Of a stretch of 34,248 bases of DNA, positions 32,490-34,248 are shown in pieces. A program made the position numbers and the translations under genes. The number at the start of each line of letters is the position of its first letter. The first letter of the stretch is position 1. Under the pieces are notes generated by a model. The model saw nothing but the letters and a program-made list of their open reading frames with translations, was not told the origin of the DNA and did not search any database. The DNA comes from Streptococcus australis. GTDB lineage: Bacteria > Bacillota > Bacilli > Lactobacillales > Streptococcaceae. Location: positions 1 to 34,248 of the forward strand of contig NZ_JAHZQQ010000020.1 in NCBI RefSeq assembly GCF_019930045.1, in the 5' to 3' direction.

Positions 32490-33239
32490 CTATACACCAC
32501 CAAAACGTCGATGACGATGGCTGTATTCTTCTATTGCATCATGCAAGGCCTTTTCTCCAAAGTCAGGCCACATCACATCGGTAAAGTAAAGCTCACTGTA
32601 AGCTGCTTGCCAAGGCAAAAAGTTGCTCAAGCGAAGCTCACCACTGGTCCGAATAATCAGGTCAGGATCTCGCAAGTCCTTGGGTAGACTACTGGTATAC
32701 AGATAATTAGCGATGGTCTCTTCTGAAATATCACCCGGATTTAAGTGCGCATCGAGGACTTCTTGGGCAATTTGTTTGACTGCTTGGGTCAGTTCCGCCC
32801 GTCCTCCATAGTTCAAGGCAAAATTCAAAATCAAGCCTGTATTGGAGTGGGTTAACGCCTCTGCCTTTTCCAGAGCCTCTAAGGTTTCCTTCGGAAGACG
32901 AGAAACCTCGCCAATCATCTGGATCTTCACATTATTTCTATGAAGTTCTGGAACAAAGCGATCGTAAAATTCAACTGGAAGATTCATGATAAAGCTCACT
33001 TCCTGTTGAGGACGTGTCCAGTTTTCCGTTGAGAAAGCATAGACCGTTAGGGCTTGCACTCCCATCTCCTTGGCTGCGATGGTTACTTCTTGCAGAGCCT
33101 CCATACCGGCTTTGTGGCCAAAGACACGAGGTTGCATCCTTTTTTTGGCCCAACGACCGTTCCCATCCATGATGATTCCAATGTGCTTGGGCACTTCTAG
33201 GGGAACACTTAATTTTTCTTTCTTTTTAAAACGAAACAT
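32490..33239 (-). CDS. uppS: Undecaprenyl diphosphate synthase UppS
   Basis: Cis-prenyltransferase elongating farnesyl diphosphate to the C55 lipid carrier for peptidoglycan and wall polymers. It is 249 aa. The catalytic Asp25 lies in HIGIIMDGNGRWAKKR with the conserved Asn/Arg; later motifs include TVYAFSTENWTRP, FALNYGGRAE, DLIIRTSGELRLSNFLPWQ and YSELYFTD. It heads the uppS-cdsA-rseP-proS operon, with an extended -10 promoter about 35 nt upstream of the ATG. Confidence 0.97.
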   Translation of the reverse strand: MFRFKKKEKLSVPLEVPKHIGIIMDGNGRWAKKRMQPRVFGHKAGMEALQEVTIAAKEMGVQALTVYAFSTENWTRPQQEVSFIMNLPVEFYDRFVPELHRNNVKIQMIGEVSRLPKETLEALEKAEALTHSNTGLILNFALNYGGRAELTQAVKQIAQEVLDAHLNPGDISEETIANYLYTSSLPKDLRDPDLIIRTSGELRLSNFLPWQAAYSELYFTDVMWPDFGEKALHDAIEEYSHRHRRFGGV

Positions 33240-33273
33240 GTTTTTCTACCTATTTCACTGTTTTTATCGCTTC

Positions 33274-33282
33274 ATTATATCA
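33274..33282 (-). promoter_or_regulatory. uppS operon promoter (extended -10)
   Basis: TGATATAAT on the minus strand (box 33274-33279). The -35 position 17 nt upstream reads TGCCAT, so activity rests on the extended -10. Confidence 0.65.
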
Positions 33283-33340
33283 TAAATCCGCTTAAAATGG
33301 CAGTCTAGCCCCTTTTCTAGGGGGCATCTAGCTAAAAATG

Positions 33341-33367
33341 AAAAAAGCGACCCTTTGATCGCTCTTT
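33341..33367 (-). terminator. yajC terminator
   Basis: On the minus strand, AAAGAGCGA and TCGCTTTTT pair around an 8-nt loop into a T run, just past the yajC stop. Confidence 0.75.
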
Positions 33368-33371
33368 CTTA

Positions 33372-33701
33372 TTATTCACCGTCGATGATAGAATCTGAGT
33401 CACCAGCGCCTTCAACTGCACCAGCTGTCACTCCTTCTGAAACTGGCAAAACTGTTTTAATAGCTGTCAATTCAAATGTGAGGTATACGCCATCCACATC
33501 CAAGACAACGGTTTTACGTTCAGTGTCTACTTCATCAACTGTTCCATACAAACCACCGATGGTAATCACTTCATACCCTTTTTGAAGCTTGTTCAAGCTT
33601 TCCATCCGTTTTTGGTATTGTTTCTTTTGGCTACGGCTCATGAAGAACATCATTCCGACCATTAGCGCAAGCATAAATAGCAAGGTTGTACCACTTTGCA
33701 T
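33372..33701 (-). CDS. yajC: Preprotein translocase accessory subunit YajC
   Basis: Small single-pass membrane protein associated with SecDF/SecYEG, 109 aa. The N-terminal membrane helix (TLLFMLALMVGMMFFMS, about residues 5-21) is followed by a basic RSQKKQYQKRME and the conserved YajC core: LNKLQKGYEVITIGGLYGTV, then VVLDVDGVYLTFELTAIKTVL. An acidic tail ends in DSIIDGE. It is monocistronic, with a clear promoter at 33734-33762 and AAAGGAGAAA upstream of the ATG. Confidence 0.93.
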   Translation of the reverse strand: MQSGTTLLFMLALMVGMMFFMSRSQKKQYQKRMESLNKLQKGYEVITIGGLYGTVDEVDTERKTVVLDVDGVYLTFELTAIKTVLPVSEGVTAGAVEGAGDSDSIIDGE

Positions 33702-33733
33702 ACCGTTTCTCCTTTTTAAATCATATATGCTCT

Positions 33734-33762
33734 ACTATAGCAAATTTTATAGGTATTTTCAA
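33734..33762 (-). promoter_or_regulatory. yajC promoter
   Basis: TTGAAA (33757-33762) and TATAGT (33734-33739), 17 nt apart. Confidence 0.8.
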
Positions 33763-33861
33763 TACGAACCCTTGATTTTCAAAAAATAAGTCCTTAGATG
33801 GAGGTGTCCAGCCACTATTCGATCCGGACAGCTTTTCTAGTGCTTTCTTTTTTACAAAAAG

Positions 33862-33886
33862 AAAAAACCATAAAAAATAGGTTTTT
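33862..33886 (-). terminator. Terminator of the 81-aa gene
   Basis: On the minus strand, AAAAACC and GGTTTTT flank an AT-rich loop and end in T residues, directly after the stop. The stem is short and A/T-rich. Confidence 0.55.
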
Positions 33887-33887
33887 A

Positions 33888-34133
33888 CTAATCGATTGTG
33901 ATTCCATATTTTTCATGATTTTTATCATACCATTCAATCAACAACATAGCTGTTTGATAGGTAATGTTTTTAATTTTACTGGTTCCTTTTGTCAAGGTAG
34001 CTAGACTCATCTTACTAATATCTGTCTCCGTTGCTACTCTATAACTTGTCACCTTTCCATCCACCATCAATTGAACGACAGCTTCAACTTTCTTATAATC
34101 TTTTGTTGAATAAATATCAATTGGATTTTTCAT
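33888..34133 (-). CDS. Small helix-turn-helix-like protein (81 aa)
   Basis: An 81-aa protein without signal peptide. The stretch VTSYRVATETDISKMSLATL followed by a short loop and KIKNITYQTAMLLIEWYDKN has the layout of a minimal Cro/Xre helix-turn-helix: a SYRxA helix, a DISKMSLATLTKG recognition-type helix, then a NxTYxTAxxL helix. Such short proteins resemble phage or chromosomal Xre-like regulators, but no target is visible. It has its own promoter and terminator, AGGATG before the ATG, and no operon partner within the window. Confidence 0.7.
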   Translation of the reverse strand: MKNPIDIYSTKDYKKVEAVVQLMVDGKVTSYRVATETDISKMSLATLTKGTSKIKNITYQTAMLLIEWYDKNHEKYGITID

Positions 34134-34163
34134 AAAATCATCCTATCCCCTTAAATTTAGTCT

Positions 34164-34191
34164 TTTATATATTCCCCAATTGTCAAGTCAA
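34164..34191 (-). promoter_or_regulatory. Promoter of the 81-aa gene
   Basis: TTGACT (34186-34191), 16 nt, TATAAA (34164-34169), about 30 nt before the ATG. Confidence 0.65.
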
Positions 34192-34248
34192 GTGCAACAA
34201 AGTCATTCCTCTGATTAAGCGAGTGTTCTTCCAGCTGTTTGAGCTAGC

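Noticed and set aside
34194..34248. C-terminal end of another minus-strand gene at the window edge
   Set aside because: Two frames stay open briefly (one ends LAQTAGRTLA), but the piece is too short to choose a frame or a family.

Overview
The window looks like chromosomal DNA of an oral Streptococcus of the mitis/sanguinis/parasanguinis type. The evidence is the tagatose-6-phosphate lac cluster with LacT and LacR, a two-domain LPXTG-anchored StrH hexosaminidase, RNA polymerase delta, a PolC replicase, and the uppS-cdsA-rseP-proS block. The species is not fixed by the sequence. Nearly everything is on the minus strand; only two small envelope-protein genes at 27.2-28.3 kb are on the plus strand.

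Layout. 1-8.9 kb: a complete lactose/galactose catabolic cluster, transcribed lacR, lacABCD, lacT, lacFEG. Lactose enters through LacF/LacE as lactose-6-phosphate and LacG splits it. LacAB, LacC and LacD then take galactose-6-phosphate through tagatose phosphates to triose phosphates. Control is double: LacR acts at consensus promoters, and LacT acts by antitermination at a promoter/RAT/terminator module before lacT. lacE carries a 1-nt frameshift. The whole cluster including lacR lies between two direct repeats (56/61 bp alike), each containing a terminator; the right-hand copy is the fba terminator. 9-13.3 kb: fba, tRNA-Leu(AAG), a B3/B4-domain protein, rpoE and tig. 13.5-16.1 kb: a tight operon truA, ThiD-type kinase, ECF S component, YwlG-like protein. 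16.2-19.8 kb: strH with a cre over its start point. 19.9-20.5 kb: a tandem array of structured ~180-bp repeats. 20.5-27 kb: polC, an unknown 231-aa protein, a 49-aa coupled small gene and pepS. 27.2-28.3 kb: a lipoprotein and a small membrane protein. 28.5-33.2 kb: uppS-cdsA-rseP-proS. 33.4-34.1 kb: yajC and a small HTH-like protein.

The least explained feature is a family of structured intergenic repeats: a tandem array downstream of pepS (19978-20470) and a relative between the B3/B4 gene and rpoE (11045-11228). They share a hairpin whose inner stem changes sequence while keeping pairing, which suggests a selected RNA (or cruciform) structure. Other notable points are the repeat-bracketed lac cluster, the split lacE, a predicted leaderless truA mRNA and the 49-aa ATGA-coupled gene.
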